A stretch of DNA of 64,000 nt from Flavobacterium luminosum (GCF_023635005.1 NZ_JAMLJM010000002.1:1-64000), one strand, 5' to 3'; counted from the stretch's first letter, positions 27,934 through 36,404 are shown. The notes: generated by a model not told the origin, from the sequence alone. Made by a program: numbers and translations.

Positions 27934-28659
27934 ATGAAACAATCGCTACTCCATATTTTTTTTCTCCTTTTTTCTTTCAATATGGTTTTTTCACAATTCA
28001 CAAATACAAAGGTTAAAGCAAAAATTGAAGTAGAGGAAGGGGTAGATTTGATTGGTATTACCGCAGTAGCTGAAAATCTAACAGAAGCTACTTTTCAAAG
28101 TCTGAGTTACAAATTTTCCATAATTCGTAAGGGGAATAATGAATCGAATAATCAGCAAGGTGGAATTTTTTCGCTTTTAGGAGATCAGAGAATTAGATTA
28201 TCCAAAACGCAAATCAACACAGATGGGAACAGTGAACTAATTGTATTGTTACTTATTTATGATGAAGATAAAGTACTTATAGGAAAAGATAGGTATGTAT
28301 TTGGTGAAAAGAGTCAAAATTCGAGAGAAGAAGCACAAAAAAAGGGAGATGGAGTTGAAATTACAGGAATAGTTTCAGACGAAACAAAGACAAAATTTGG
28401 TAAAGATTTTTACGATTTTTTTTATACCGAGTTTTCAAAATTAAAATACAATTCTTCTAAAGTGATTACTGTTGAAGAAGAAATTGCAAATGCCCGAACT
28501 ACGCGAATCAGAGTGAGAATTGATAGCGAAATTTTAAATGAATTCATCTCCAGACCGGAAGAAGAATTCACCAAAGCAATGGCTGAGGAAACCGTTGTCA
28601 GGGTTTTCAATTATCTGAAAAAAATAGAAAAAGAGAGCAAATACATCACACAATATTAG
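27934..28659 (+). CDS. csgE: CsgE-family curli assembly factor with extra N-terminal CsgC/CsgH-like domain
   Basis: A 241-residue secreted protein (signal peptide about 1-20). The C-terminal half (about 140-241) is CsgE: ITGIVSDETKTKFGKDFYDF, then VEEEIANARTTRIRVRI, matching the E. coli protein that caps the CsgG pore from the periplasm. E. coli CsgE is only about 129 residues, so the additional N-terminal domain (about 22-125) is notable. It is predicted all-beta, with LSYKFSIIRKGNNESNNQQG and IRLSKTQINTDGNSELIVLL. This resembles the immunoglobulin-like amyloid inhibitors CsgC/CsgH (SxxxxSxQSG followed by LS). The CsgE call is firm. The N-terminal assignment is by eye. Confidence 0.85.
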   Translation: MKQSLLHIFFLLFSFNMVFSQFTNTKVKAKIEVEEGVDLIGITAVAENLTEATFQSLSYKFSIIRKGNNESNNQQGGIFSLLGDQRIRLSKTQINTDGNSELIVLLLIYDEDKVLIGKDRYVFGEKSQNSREEAQKKGDGVEITGIVSDETKTKFGKDFYDFFYTEFSKLKYNSSKVITVEEEIANARTTRIRVRIDSEILNEFISRPEEEFTKAMAEETVVRVFNYLKKIEKESKYITQY

Positions 28660-28669
28660 AACTATAGTT

Positions 28670-29116
28670 ATGAAAAATCTAGTACCTATTCTGTTTTTTT
28701 TACTATCAAGTCTTTCAATGTTTTCTCAGGATTTAGTTTATAAACCAAAGAATCCTGCATTTGGTGGAGATACATTTAATTATCAATGGATGTTGAATTC
28801 TGCCGATTCCCAAAATTTATTTAAAGATAAAGAAGGTGAAGATCGCTTAAATAGAAAGTCCGAATTGGAACGTTTTTCGGAGAATTTAAACAGTCAGTTG
28901 TTAAATCAGTTGGCAAGGTCCCTTTTTCAAGAACAATTTGGTACAGGAAATATTGGTTCAGGTTCAGGTGGTTCAAGCACTGGTTCAGATGGGATTAAAC
29001 CAGGTGTGTATACTTTCGGAACATTGTCAGTCGAAATTTTTAGCTCAAACTTGGGTTTGGTCGTTGATATACTAGATACCGCAACAGGGGAGCAAACACA
29101 GGTTATCATACCTTAA
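28670..29116 (+). CDS. csgF: CsgF-family curli assembly protein
   Basis: A 148-residue secreted protein. After the signal peptide (ends about residue 19, MFSQ), the mature N-terminus YKPKNPAFGGDTFNYQWMLN matches the CsgF segment that inserts into the CsgG pore (NPxFGG and LNSAxxQN are retained). The middle LNSQLLNQLARSLF is the helical neck. A Gly/Ser-rich linker (about 100-112) leads to a C-terminal head (TFGTLSVEIFSSNLG, then TGEQTQVIIP). It would anchor the nucleator at the cell surface. 10 nt after csgE. Confidence 0.93.
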   Translation: MKNLVPILFFLLSSLSMFSQDLVYKPKNPAFGGDTFNYQWMLNSADSQNLFKDKEGEDRLNRKSELERFSENLNSQLLNQLARSLFQEQFGTGNIGSGSGGSSTGSDGIKPGVYTFGTLSVEIFSSNLGLVVDILDTATGEQTQVIIP

Positions 29117-29190
29117 AAATAAATATCAGATCAGTAAATAATAATGGAGTTTAAATCAGTAATGGCTTAGAAGTTTTTAAAAGTCTTGTT

Positions 29191-30612
29191 ATGAAGTATT
29201 TTATAAAAGTTTTTGGTATACTTGGATTCAGTTTTTTTTCAGGTTGTGGGGGATATTTTAATCAACCTCTAGGAATAGAAAAACCTACATTAGGAGAATC
29301 TTCCGCGACATCGGTCAGTTTAAAATCACTGCCCAAGCCTGCAGAACCCATAGTGGTTGGAGTCTATAAATTCAGAGATCAAACTGGGCAATATAAACCT
29401 TCAGACAATGGAAGTAATTTTAGTACAGCCGTTACGCAAGGAGCCACTACAATTTTGATAAAAGCATTGGAAGACTCCAAATGGTTTGTTCCAATAGAGA
29501 GAGAAAATCTAGGAAATTTACTAAATGAACGTAATATCATCCGTTCTACCAGACAGGAGTATGCGAAAAATGCAAATCCTGCAGAGACGCAACTTACCCC
29601 TTTATTATATGCTGGAGTTTTGGTAGAAGGAGGAATCATTTCTTATGATTCAAATATTCTAACAGGTGGTTTCGGAGCAAGATATTTTGGAGCAGGTGGT
29701 TCAACGAAGTATCGTCAGGACAGAATATCCGTTTACCTGCGTTTGGTTTCCACTTCCAACGGAAAAGTCCTTAAAACGGTTTATGTTTCAAAAACGATTT
29801 TGTCACAAGCCATAGATGCCAGTTTATTTCGATATGTGAATTTTAAGAGACTTTTAGAGGTAGAAACCGGATATACCAAAAACGAACCTATTCATATGGC
29901 AGTTACGGAAGCTATCGAAAAGGCTGTGGAAGCATTGATTATTGAAGGAATCAAGGACAATATTTGGCAGATTAATGTACCAGCTTCTAAAATAGTAGAG
30001 TTGATTAACGATTACGACAGAGAGAAAAAAGTAGCGGAAGAAACACAGCTCTATGGCCGACATTTGTATGAAAGAAGAGGTGTTTTCGGAATAGAAGGTG
30101 CCGGTGGAATTACTTTGGTCAATGATGATTATCCTCATCCTCAACCTAGACCCATGATGAAAGCCGCTTTGAAATACCAACTTTCCCAAACATTTTATCT
30201 CAGCGGATCGACACATTTATATTGGTTAGGGAATAAAGATAAATTAGAGGTAGGGTACGCCTCAGCAGATTTGAATTTGGAAGCAAATCTCTTGCCATTC
30301 GATAAGTTGACTCCTTTTTTATATTTAGGTGTAGGCTATAATTCCAATAGTAAATTTGAAAACAAGTTCTTTAAATTTCAATTTGGCGGAGGACTGGAAT
30401 ATATGACTTCGGATAATGTAGGTTTGAAATTATTTGCAGAACAAAATGTGACCAGTTTTGATAATATTGATTATCTAACACAAGGCAAAGAATATGATTC
30501 TTTTCTGAGAGCAGGACTGGGATTGACTTTTTATCTTGGTCAGAGAAAGACAAAACAGAAGAAAGAAATTATTGATACAAATTTCCAAGAGTTATTAAAC
30601 CAATCAAAGTAA
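29191..30612 (+). CDS. csgG: CsgG-family curli secretion pore with C-terminal barrel-like extension
   Basis: A 473-residue outer-membrane lipoprotein. The lipobox FFSGC places the acylated Cys at residue 19. Residues about 50-270 are CsgG (GVYKFRDQTGQ, WFVPIERENLGNLLNERNII, GGIISYDSN, GFGARYFGAGGSTKYRQD, SKTILS). The constriction-loop pair Asn-Phe is kept at 76-77 in SNFSTAV, whereas the Tyr equivalent to E. coli Tyr51 is not obvious. E. coli CsgG ends near 277. Here about 195 more residues follow (YERRGVFGIEGAGGITLVND to AGLGLTFYLG) and look like an eight-stranded OMP-type barrel with a periodic aromatic/Gly pattern. It starts 74 nt after csgF and runs straight into the next lipoprotein gene (6 nt). 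Confidence 0.93.
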   Translation: MKYFIKVFGILGFSFFSGCGGYFNQPLGIEKPTLGESSATSVSLKSLPKPAEPIVVGVYKFRDQTGQYKPSDNGSNFSTAVTQGATTILIKALEDSKWFVPIERENLGNLLNERNIIRSTRQEYAKNANPAETQLTPLLYAGVLVEGGIISYDSNILTGGFGARYFGAGGSTKYRQDRISVYLRLVSTSNGKVLKTVYVSKTILSQAIDASLFRYVNFKRLLEVETGYTKNEPIHMAVTEAIEKAVEALIIEGIKDNIWQINVPASKIVELINDYDREKKVAEETQLYGRHLYERRGVFGIEGAGGITLVNDDYPHPQPRPMMKAALKYQLSQTFYLSGSTHLYWLGNKDKLEVGYASADLNLEANLLPFDKLTPFLYLGVGYNSNSKFENKFFKFQFGGGLEYMTSDNVGLKLFAEQNVTSFDNIDYLTQGKEYDSFLRAGLGLTFYLGQRKTKQKKEIIDTNFQELLNQSK

Positions 30613-30618
30613 AGGGGT

Positions 30619-32103
30619 ATGAAAATAGTTTCCAAAATAGTCATTTCAGTAGTCTTCATTTTAATTTTAGGTTGTAGTAAAGAATCGTTCGATGAAGGAG
30701 GATCCGGAACCATTAAAGGTCGAGTGGTCAGAGATGGTACTTTTGAGTCGTTGGCCAATGTGAAAATCTCATCAAATCCAAATACCAGTATCGTTTTTAC
30801 CGATTCTACAGGAAATTTCACAATGCAAAATATCCCGGTGGGAACCTATTCTTTCCAGGCTCAAAAAGAAGGCTATGTGGCTAGATTCGAAAGTGGAACA
30901 ATACTAGTAAATGAAGTCATAGAAATAGTCTTTGAGCTTAAACCAGAAGAAAAGGTGAATGAACCACCTACAACTCCGGTGTTGAAAACACCAACAGACA
31001 ATAGTGTAGATTTGCCTTTAAATGTAACCTTAACATGGTCTGCCACTGATCCTGAAAGTGATCCGTTACAATACACCTTAACATTACGGAATGATAAAGA
31101 CAATTCGATTGTCACAATTTCAGATTTAAAAGAGAGTTCATACAACCTTACTAATTTAAAATATTCTACAAAATATTATTGGCAAATTGCTGTTTCTGAT
31201 GGGGTCAATCCGTCTGTTTTGAGTGCTGTAGGCAGTTTTAGAACATTAGATTTTCCTAACGCTAGATTTTTATTTACCCGACGTATAGAAGGAAATAATG
31301 TTATTTTTACGGCTAACGAATCGGGTCAAGAACTTCAAATAACTTCCAGTACTTCCAATTGTTATAGACCCAAACGGAATCTTCAAATTAACCGAATTGC
31401 CTTTATTAAATCGGTAGGAGGACAAGAACATATTTTTACCATGAAACCAGATGGTAGCGATGTGTTAAAAATAACCAATTCTGTTCCCATTGCTGGATTC
31501 AATATGGATCATGTAACGTTTTCTTGGAGTGGTAATGGTAGTCAGATCATTTATCCATATTTTGATAAACTCTACAGGATTAATGCAGATGGAAGTGGTC
31601 TTGTACAACTGTATCAGGCTGATTCGGGTAAGTTTATCTCAGAATGCGATTGGAGTAATGATAATTCGCTCATTGCTTTAAAGACCAATGATATCAACGG
31701 GTATAATGCTGAAATTATCATTTTAGATTCAGCTGGAAATTACAGTAGTACAATACTTACTGGAGTGGTAGGGGCTGTAGGAGGCTTGCATTTTTCGGTA
31801 AATAATCAAAAATTGATTTATACCATGGATAATTCCGGTTATCAGTCACCAGATTATAGACAGTTGGATAATTGCATATACCTATACAACTTTTTGACAG
31901 GATTAAGTACGCAACTTAATGTCGCGAAACCTGCTGGTACAAATGATTATGATGTTAGATTTTCACCTAACGAGTCCGAACTAATTTTTATGAACACCTC
32001 CAATGATGGTATTTCGACAAGATACATTCAAAAAGTAAGTTTAACAGTAAATAATAGTAGAACAACACTATATACCAATGGATTTATGCCAGATTGGAAA
32101 TAA
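30619..32103 (+). CDS. Lipoprotein with regulatory-like, FN3 and TolB-like propeller domains
   Basis: A 494-residue lipoprotein with acylated Cys19 (LILGC). Domain order: a carboxypeptidase-regulatory-like beta sandwich (about 30-95; GTIKGRVVRDGTFESLANVK), a fibronectin-III-like domain (about 115-210; SATDPESDPLQYTL, YWQIAVSDG), then a beta-propeller of the TolB/WD40-like PD40 kind (about 215-494; IFTMKPDGSDVLKIT, YRINADGSGLVQL, FSPNESELIFMN). It starts 6 nt after csgG, so it belongs to the amyloid operon. The role is unknown. A surface-exposed or periplasmic scaffold for fibre attachment is an inference. Confidence 0.75.
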   Translation: MKIVSKIVISVVFILILGCSKESFDEGGSGTIKGRVVRDGTFESLANVKISSNPNTSIVFTDSTGNFTMQNIPVGTYSFQAQKEGYVARFESGTILVNEVIEIVFELKPEEKVNEPPTTPVLKTPTDNSVDLPLNVTLTWSATDPESDPLQYTLTLRNDKDNSIVTISDLKESSYNLTNLKYSTKYYWQIAVSDGVNPSVLSAVGSFRTLDFPNARFLFTRRIEGNNVIFTANESGQELQITSSTSNCYRPKRNLQINRIAFIKSVGGQEHIFTMKPDGSDVLKITNSVPIAGFNMDHVTFSWSGNGSQIIYPYFDKLYRINADGSGLVQLYQADSGKFISECDWSNDNSLIALKTNDINGYNAEIIILDSAGNYSSTILTGVVGAVGGLHFSVNNQKLIYTMDNSGYQSPDYRQLDNCIYLYNFLTGLSTQLNVAKPAGTNDYDVRFSPNESELIFMNTSNDGISTRYIQKVSLTVNNSRTTLYTNGFMPDWK

Positions 32104-32129
32104 TGTGATTAGCCTAAAGTGATTGCAGT

Positions 32130-32567
32130 ATGAGAAAAATAATTGCTCGTTTTTTGTGTATACTTTTTTTGATTTCGTGCGATTCAGGTAAATCCACTAT
32201 GATTTCTCCTAAAAGTAATACAGAATACGGAGAAGTTATATTTTATGATTTATATAGAGGCTTTCCAAAAAAGTCGTACAGAGTGATAAAAAATTTCGAG
32301 GATTATAAAGCCGTTTTTATAGGTTTGAATGTTGATAAAGTCCCCCAAATCGATTTTACCACTCAAAATGTTTTGGTATTGAATGTAGGAAGGAATGACA
32401 ACGTGATGTATTCTCTTGAGCCTGAAAAAATTATCGAAGATGGAAATAACCTTATTGTCGTATTGCGAAGAAATGTATTTCCTAAGCAAATGGTAGATAA
32501 AAAGGTTACTTATCTCCCCATTACAATTGTAAAAATTAAATCGAAAAAGGAGATAATCTTAAAATAA
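32130..32567 (+). CDS. Small lipoprotein resembling PrcB
   Basis: A 145-residue lipoprotein (lipobox ending at Cys17, LFLISC). The mature part contains FEDYKAVFIGLNVDKVPQID followed by TTQNVLVLNVGRNDNVMYSL. The spacing is like the PrcB_C domain (a W/F, an acidic DF strand, then VLVLxxG), a small beta-rich domain first seen in a protease-complex subunit. The assignment is by pattern only. It lies 26 nt after the propeller lipoprotein and 16 nt before an OmpA-like gene on the same strand, so it is likely part of the amyloid operon. Confidence 0.55.
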   Translation: MRKIIARFLCILFLISCDSGKSTMISPKSNTEYGEVIFYDLYRGFPKKSYRVIKNFEDYKAVFIGLNVDKVPQIDFTTQNVLVLNVGRNDNVMYSLEPEKIIEDGNNLIVVLRRNVFPKQMVDKKVTYLPITIVKIKSKKEIILK

Positions 32568-32583
32568 TACCTACTTTTATGGT

Positions 32584-33453
32584 ATGATTAGGCTTTTTTT
32601 TATTCTTTGTTTTGTTTCTTCATTAAGTGCTCAGGAACAATTTAATATTTACTTTCAAAGTAATAAACATACGCTTTCTGCACCCGACAATAAGGAGTTA
32701 TTACAGTGGGTTGAGAATAATAAAAACAGCAAAATACTAGCTATTACAGGATATACCGACGAAGACGGAACGCAACAATACAATGATTCATTGGCAGCCA
32801 AAAGAGTAGAAACAGTTTTTAAATTAATTTCGGGTAAAGTTCCAATACGGGAAGACTTTAAAAAAATAAGTTTCGGAGAAAAGCATCAGCATTCTAAAAT
32901 TAAAGCCGAGAACAGAAAAGTAATCATCTATTATCTGTTAAATAAAGATTTGCATCGCGAAGCCGAAGTTTTAGGAATAAAACCCGAATCGGTTCCTAAG
33001 AAGAAAATAGCATTTCCGGATAAAGTAATTATTACTAATCCAAATGGTTCTAAATCCGAATACCAATTGGATGTCGATTTTATGAATTCTCTATCCAATG
33101 CTTCAAAAGGAACCAAGTTAAAACTCAATAATCTCAATTTTGTACTGAACACTTTTGCCGTTACAAATGATTCTAGAGGGAAATTGTATGAATTATTGTT
33201 GGTGATGCAACAAAATCCATCAATGAAAATAGACATACAAGGACATATTTGTTGCGTGAAATCCGACAAACAAGAACTTTCCACCCAAAGAGCCAAAGCA
33301 GTATATAAGTTTTTGGAATTAAACGGAATAGAGAAAAACAGAATGAGTTATCAGGGTTTTGGAAGCACACAACCTTTATTTCCATTACCCGAAAAATCCG
33401 AAGAGGAACGAGCCGCAAATCGTCGGGTAGAAATAGAAATCATCAATAATTAG
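32584..33453 (+). CDS. Tandem OmpA-like domain protein
   Basis: A 289-residue exported protein (signal peptide about 1-16, SSLSAQ). Two OmpA-C-like peptidoglycan-binding domains are visible. The first (about 18-95) has FNIYFQSNKHTLSAPDNKEL and ITGYTDEDGTQQYNDSLAAK. The second (about 180-289) has MKIDIQGHICCVKSDKQELS, QRAKAVYKFL and SEEERAANRRVEIEI. The second domain retains the Arg-Arg-Val end signature. The Cys-Cys pair in GHICC is unusual for the family. It closes the amyloid operon and could tie the secretion machine to the cell wall (inference). Confidence 0.85.
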   Translation: MIRLFFILCFVSSLSAQEQFNIYFQSNKHTLSAPDNKELLQWVENNKNSKILAITGYTDEDGTQQYNDSLAAKRVETVFKLISGKVPIREDFKKISFGEKHQHSKIKAENRKVIIYYLLNKDLHREAEVLGIKPESVPKKKIAFPDKVIITNPNGSKSEYQLDVDFMNSLSNASKGTKLKLNNLNFVLNTFAVTNDSRGKLYELLLVMQQNPSMKIDIQGHICCVKSDKQELSTQRAKAVYKFLELNGIEKNRMSYQGFGSTQPLFPLPEKSEEERAANRRVEIEIINN

Positions 33454-33481
33454 ATTGCGTAAAAAACTTGAAGCTTATAAC

Positions 33482-33510
33482 TTGTAACTTATAACTTCTT
33501 TTTATCTTTG
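33482..33510 (+). promoter_or_regulatory. Promoter of the PurM-like gene
   Basis: TTG (33482-33484), 18 nt, TATCTTTG (33503-33510), exact -7 consensus. Its presence shows that the next gene is not part of the upstream amyloid operon. Confidence 0.65.
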
Positions 33511-33533
33511 CACCCAACAACACAACAAATTTT

Positions 33534-34712
33534 ATGAGTTCGGATACTTCAAAAAGGTATGCACTTCGCGGCGTTTCTGCTGCCAAAGAAGATGTGCATA
33601 ACGCTATTAAAAACATCGATAAAGGCTTATTTCCAAAAGCATTTTGTAAAATAGTTCCAGATTATTTAACCAATGATGAAGAATATTGTTTAATCATGCA
33701 TGCTGATGGTGCAGGAACAAAATCTTCTTTGGCTTATCTGTATTGGAAAGAAACCGGTGATCTATCCGTTTGGAAAGGCATTGCTCAAGATGCTTTAATA
33801 ATGAATATCGACGATTTATTGTGTGTGGGCGCTACAGATAACATCATGTTGTCTTCTACCATCGGACGAAATAAAAACCTGATTCCTGCCGAGGTTTTGT
33901 CAGCTATTATTAACGGAACTGAAGAACTAATCGAAGAACTAAAATCGTTTGGAGTGACCATTCATTCTACAGGAGGTGAAACGGCCGATGTGGGCGACTT
34001 AGTTCGAACCATTATTGTCGACTCAACAGTAACGGCTAGAATGAAACGCAAAGATGTAATTGATAACGCAAACATTCAGTCTGGAGATGTGATTGTAGGT
34101 TTGGCTTCTTTTGGTCAAGCAAAATATGAAAAATCATACAACGGAGGAATGGGAAGTAATGGTTTGACCTCCGCACGCCATGACGTATTTGCTCATTATT
34201 TAGCCGAAAAATACCCAGAAAGTTTCGATGCTTCGGTACCTTCGGAGTTAGTGTATTCTGGAAAAATAAAATTAACAGACACCGTTGAAAATGTACCTGT
34301 AGATGCCGGTAAATTAGTCTTGTCACCTACTAGAACGTACGCGCCTATTATTAAAAAAATAGTAGAGAAATTTAGTTCAAGGGATATTCATGGAATGGTG
34401 CATTGTAGCGGAGGGGCACAAACCAAAGTGCTTCATTTTGTTGACAATCTACACGTGATAAAAGATAACTTATTTGACGTTCCACCTTTGTTTAAGTTAA
34501 TTCAGGAGCAATCTGGAACCGATTGGAAAGAAATGTATCAGGTATTTAATTGTGGTCACCGCATGGAAATATATGTTCCTGCAGAGATTGCAAATGAGAT
34601 TATCGAAATTTCGAATTCATTTGGTGTCGAAGCTCAAATTGTAGGTAGAGTGGAAGCTTCCGAAACAAAAAAATTAACGATTAAATCGGAATTTGGTACG
34701 TTTGAGTATTAA
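33534..34712 (+). CDS. purM: AIR-synthase-related protein, phosphoribosylformylglycinamidine cyclo-ligase (PurM-like)
   Basis: A 392-residue member of the PurM/AIR-synthase superfamily in the divergent Bacteroidota form. PurM makes aminoimidazole ribonucleotide in purine synthesis, using ATP. Characteristic blocks are HADGAGTKSSLAYLYW (ATP/substrate Gly-Thr-Lys), AQDALIMNIDDLLCVGAT, STGGETADVGDLVRTI and VIVGLASFGQAKYEKSY. MVHCSGGAQTKV stands where classical PurM has its C-terminal Gly-Gly motif. The protein is about 40-50 residues longer than E. coli PurM. It has its own promoter 24 nt upstream. The superfamily is certain and the pathway step is likely. Confidence 0.85.
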   Translation: MSSDTSKRYALRGVSAAKEDVHNAIKNIDKGLFPKAFCKIVPDYLTNDEEYCLIMHADGAGTKSSLAYLYWKETGDLSVWKGIAQDALIMNIDDLLCVGATDNIMLSSTIGRNKNLIPAEVLSAIINGTEELIEELKSFGVTIHSTGGETADVGDLVRTIIVDSTVTARMKRKDVIDNANIQSGDVIVGLASFGQAKYEKSYNGGMGSNGLTSARHDVFAHYLAEKYPESFDASVPSELVYSGKIKLTDTVENVPVDAGKLVLSPTRTYAPIIKKIVEKFSSRDIHGMVHCSGGAQTKVLHFVDNLHVIKDNLFDVPPLFKLIQEQSGTDWKEMYQVFNCGHRMEIYVPAEIANEIIEISNSFGVEAQIVGRVEASETKKLTIKSEFGTFEY

Positions 34713-34822
34713 TTTTAAAGTGTTTCGCGGAATTCTTAAAGGTTCCAAATGTCTTAAAATTAAAAGTTTATCAACTTTAATTTAGCCTAAAATCATGATA
34801 ACTTCCAAAAATATATAATTCT

Positions 34823-34830
34823 TATATTTG
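34823..34830 (+). promoter_or_regulatory. -7 element before a 118-residue unknown gene
   Basis: TATATTTG, exact to consensus, 19 nt before the ATG at 34850. No clear -33 partner. Its position favours the ATG over a GTG at 34841. Confidence 0.4.
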
Positions 34831-34849
34831 GAAACTTAATGTGTTTAAA

Positions 34850-35206
34850 ATGTACGAACTACTTTTTTGGAAATACCTAGATGAGGTTTATTTGAATCAT
34901 CATGAAGTTTATGAAGCCTTGTGCGAAAAAGAATGGGTTAATGGCCTAGAAGAATTACCTATTCAGGTTATTTTAAACCGATTAAATAATGCGTTTTCCA
35001 CTTGGGAGAAAGTAGATGAGAGCAGTTTTAAAAATAAGTCAGGAGTAGGAGCGTTTCATGTAATCACAACACCACAAAGTATCAAAATAGATTGTTACGG
35101 AACCGATGGGAAAACGATGAATAAATTATGTGATATAATGGATGAATTTAAATGTCCGTTATACGATCCCCAGATACCGGCACGTTACGATGATTTTGAA
35201 GATTAA
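34850..35206 (+). CDS. Unknown soluble protein (118 aa)
   Basis: A small protein starting MYELLFWKYLDEVYLNHHEV. It has no signal peptide or membrane segment, contains many aromatic and acidic residues, and ends in the acidic tail ARYDDFED. A middle segment GVGAFHVITTPQSIKIDCYG is predicted beta. I do not recognise the family. The frame also allows a GTG start three codons earlier. Its last 4 nt overlap the stop of the convergent methyltransferase gene. Codon use looks like that of its neighbours and the frame is uninterrupted, so it is probably real. Confidence 0.65.
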   Translation: MYELLFWKYLDEVYLNHHEVYEALCEKEWVNGLEELPIQVILNRLNNAFSTWEKVDESSFKNKSGVGAFHVITTPQSIKIDCYGTDGKTMNKLCDIMDEFKCPLYDPQIPARYDDFED

Positions 35207-35835
35207 TTCCCGAAAACAATTAATCGTTTTTCGATAGTCAATTCCTTGAAACCGTATTTTTGAGCAATCCATTCCATAGTTTCTTTTTGATAGAGAAATA
35301 CATGCGTATGGTCGTTTTTATAATACCACGTTTTGAAATCGATTTCAGGCGAATAGAGGTCCGTCATGATATATAACTTTCCGTTAGGAAACAACATTTT
35401 TTTAAGAAGTTTAAATTCTTTCTTGGGATTATAAAAATGTTCAACTACTTCACAAGAAACGATATAATCGTATTGTTTCGTTAGTAATTCTATGTAATTG
35501 TGAAAAAAAGGATCAAATTGTTTTATATTATACTGATTGTCTGACAATACTTTCGATATGGCAGAACCCGTTCCTGCACCAAAATCTAGTCCGGAATGTT
35601 CTGGAGTAAAATCGTTTAAAATGACTTGGGTGATAGGAGAAACAAAATTCAGATAACCAGGATCTTCCACATCATTGTTATGAAAACGATAATGTTTTTC
35701 TTCGTTTTCAGTTTCCATTCGTTGTTCAGGTTCAAGAAAAATTCCTTTACAATTAGGACAAGTGTAATAGATCCGGTCTTTATAATTGATGAAAAAAGTA
35801 CTTTGCGTACCACAAAGTAAACAAGAATGTGTCAT
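35203..35835 (-). CDS. Class I SAM-dependent methyltransferase with N-terminal zinc ribbon
   Basis: A 210-residue protein. Cys5, Cys8, Cys26 and Cys29 (CLLCGT and TCPNCK) form a rubredoxin-like zinc ribbon. The SAM-binding loop GLDFGAGTGSAISKVL follows at about 80-95, then the motif YIVSCEVVEHFYNP (about 118-131), as in methyltransferase family 11/23 proteins. The substrate is not readable. Its ATG overlaps the stop of the upstream gene by one base (TAATG), implying translational coupling with that secreted protein of unknown function. Its own 3' end overlaps a convergent gene by 4 nt. Confidence 0.88.
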   Translation of the reverse strand: MTHSCLLCGTQSTFFINYKDRIYYTCPNCKGIFLEPEQRMETENEEKHYRFHNNDVEDPGYLNFVSPITQVILNDFTPEHSGLDFGAGTGSAISKVLSDNQYNIKQFDPFFHNYIELLTKQYDYIVSCEVVEHFYNPKKEFKLLKKMLFPNGKLYIMTDLYSPEIDFKTWYYKNDHTHVFLYQKETMEWIAQKYGFKELTIEKRLIVFGN

Positions 35836-36404
35836 TACAATCCCAATTCTTTTTTTATCTTTTCGCTAAATAACAAAGTCATTAACTGACCATCGTTATC
35901 ATTGTTCAAAAAGGTCCACTCATTTTTGGTAGAGTCATCGGCTACAGCAATCATAGTGGAAATTAATTTTATAAGGATGGAATTTTTTTCAGCATTATAA
36001 GTTACATCATCGGCTTTCATGCTGCTTTTGAAAAGATCAGTTACAGCATTAGGATCACTAATTTTGTTAGTAAACACCATCTCCAGAGCATTGTTGTGTT
36101 TGATTACACAAAATGTTTGTCCGTCTATTTTCTTAATTTCACTGAAGTTAAAATTCGGTTCTACGGCAATCATTTTAATTTTGAATTCAGGATTTCCTTC
36201 AAAAGTTTGTTTAATAATCTCTTTCAGACTTTCTTTTGGCATGATCGAGAACAACTTAGGATAAGTTAGCTCTAAGATTTTATCAAAATCCATCTCAGCC
36301 GAAGCTTTGTAGGCTTGATTAGCTTTGGTTTTCAGACTTTCAATGTTTTGACTAAACATTTGTGTGCTAACGAATAGAACGAATAAATAGAAAATTTTTT
36401 TCAT
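35835..36404 (-). CDS. Exported protein of unknown function (189 aa)
   Basis: A protein with a clear signal peptide (MKKIFYLFVLFVSTQMFSQ, 19 residues) and a mature part rich in Lys, Asp and helices: IESLKTKANQAYKASAEMDF, then YPKLFSIMPKESLKEIIKQT. There is no lipobox and no family I can name. The layout (helical N-terminal part, then a beta half with GQTFCVIKHNNALEMVF) resembles NTF2-like secreted proteins of Flavobacteria, which is only a suggestion. ATG at 36404 gives the natural signal peptide. It sits 43 nt after the P-type ATPase gene and is coupled (TAATG) to the methyltransferase downstream. Confidence 0.75.
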   Translation of the reverse strand: MKKIFYLFVLFVSTQMFSQNIESLKTKANQAYKASAEMDFDKILELTYPKLFSIMPKESLKEIIKQTFEGNPEFKIKMIAVEPNFNFSEIKKIDGQTFCVIKHNNALEMVFTNKISDPNAVTDLFKSSMKADDVTYNAEKNSILIKLISTMIAVADDSTKNEWTFLNNDNDGQLMTLLFSEKIKKELGL

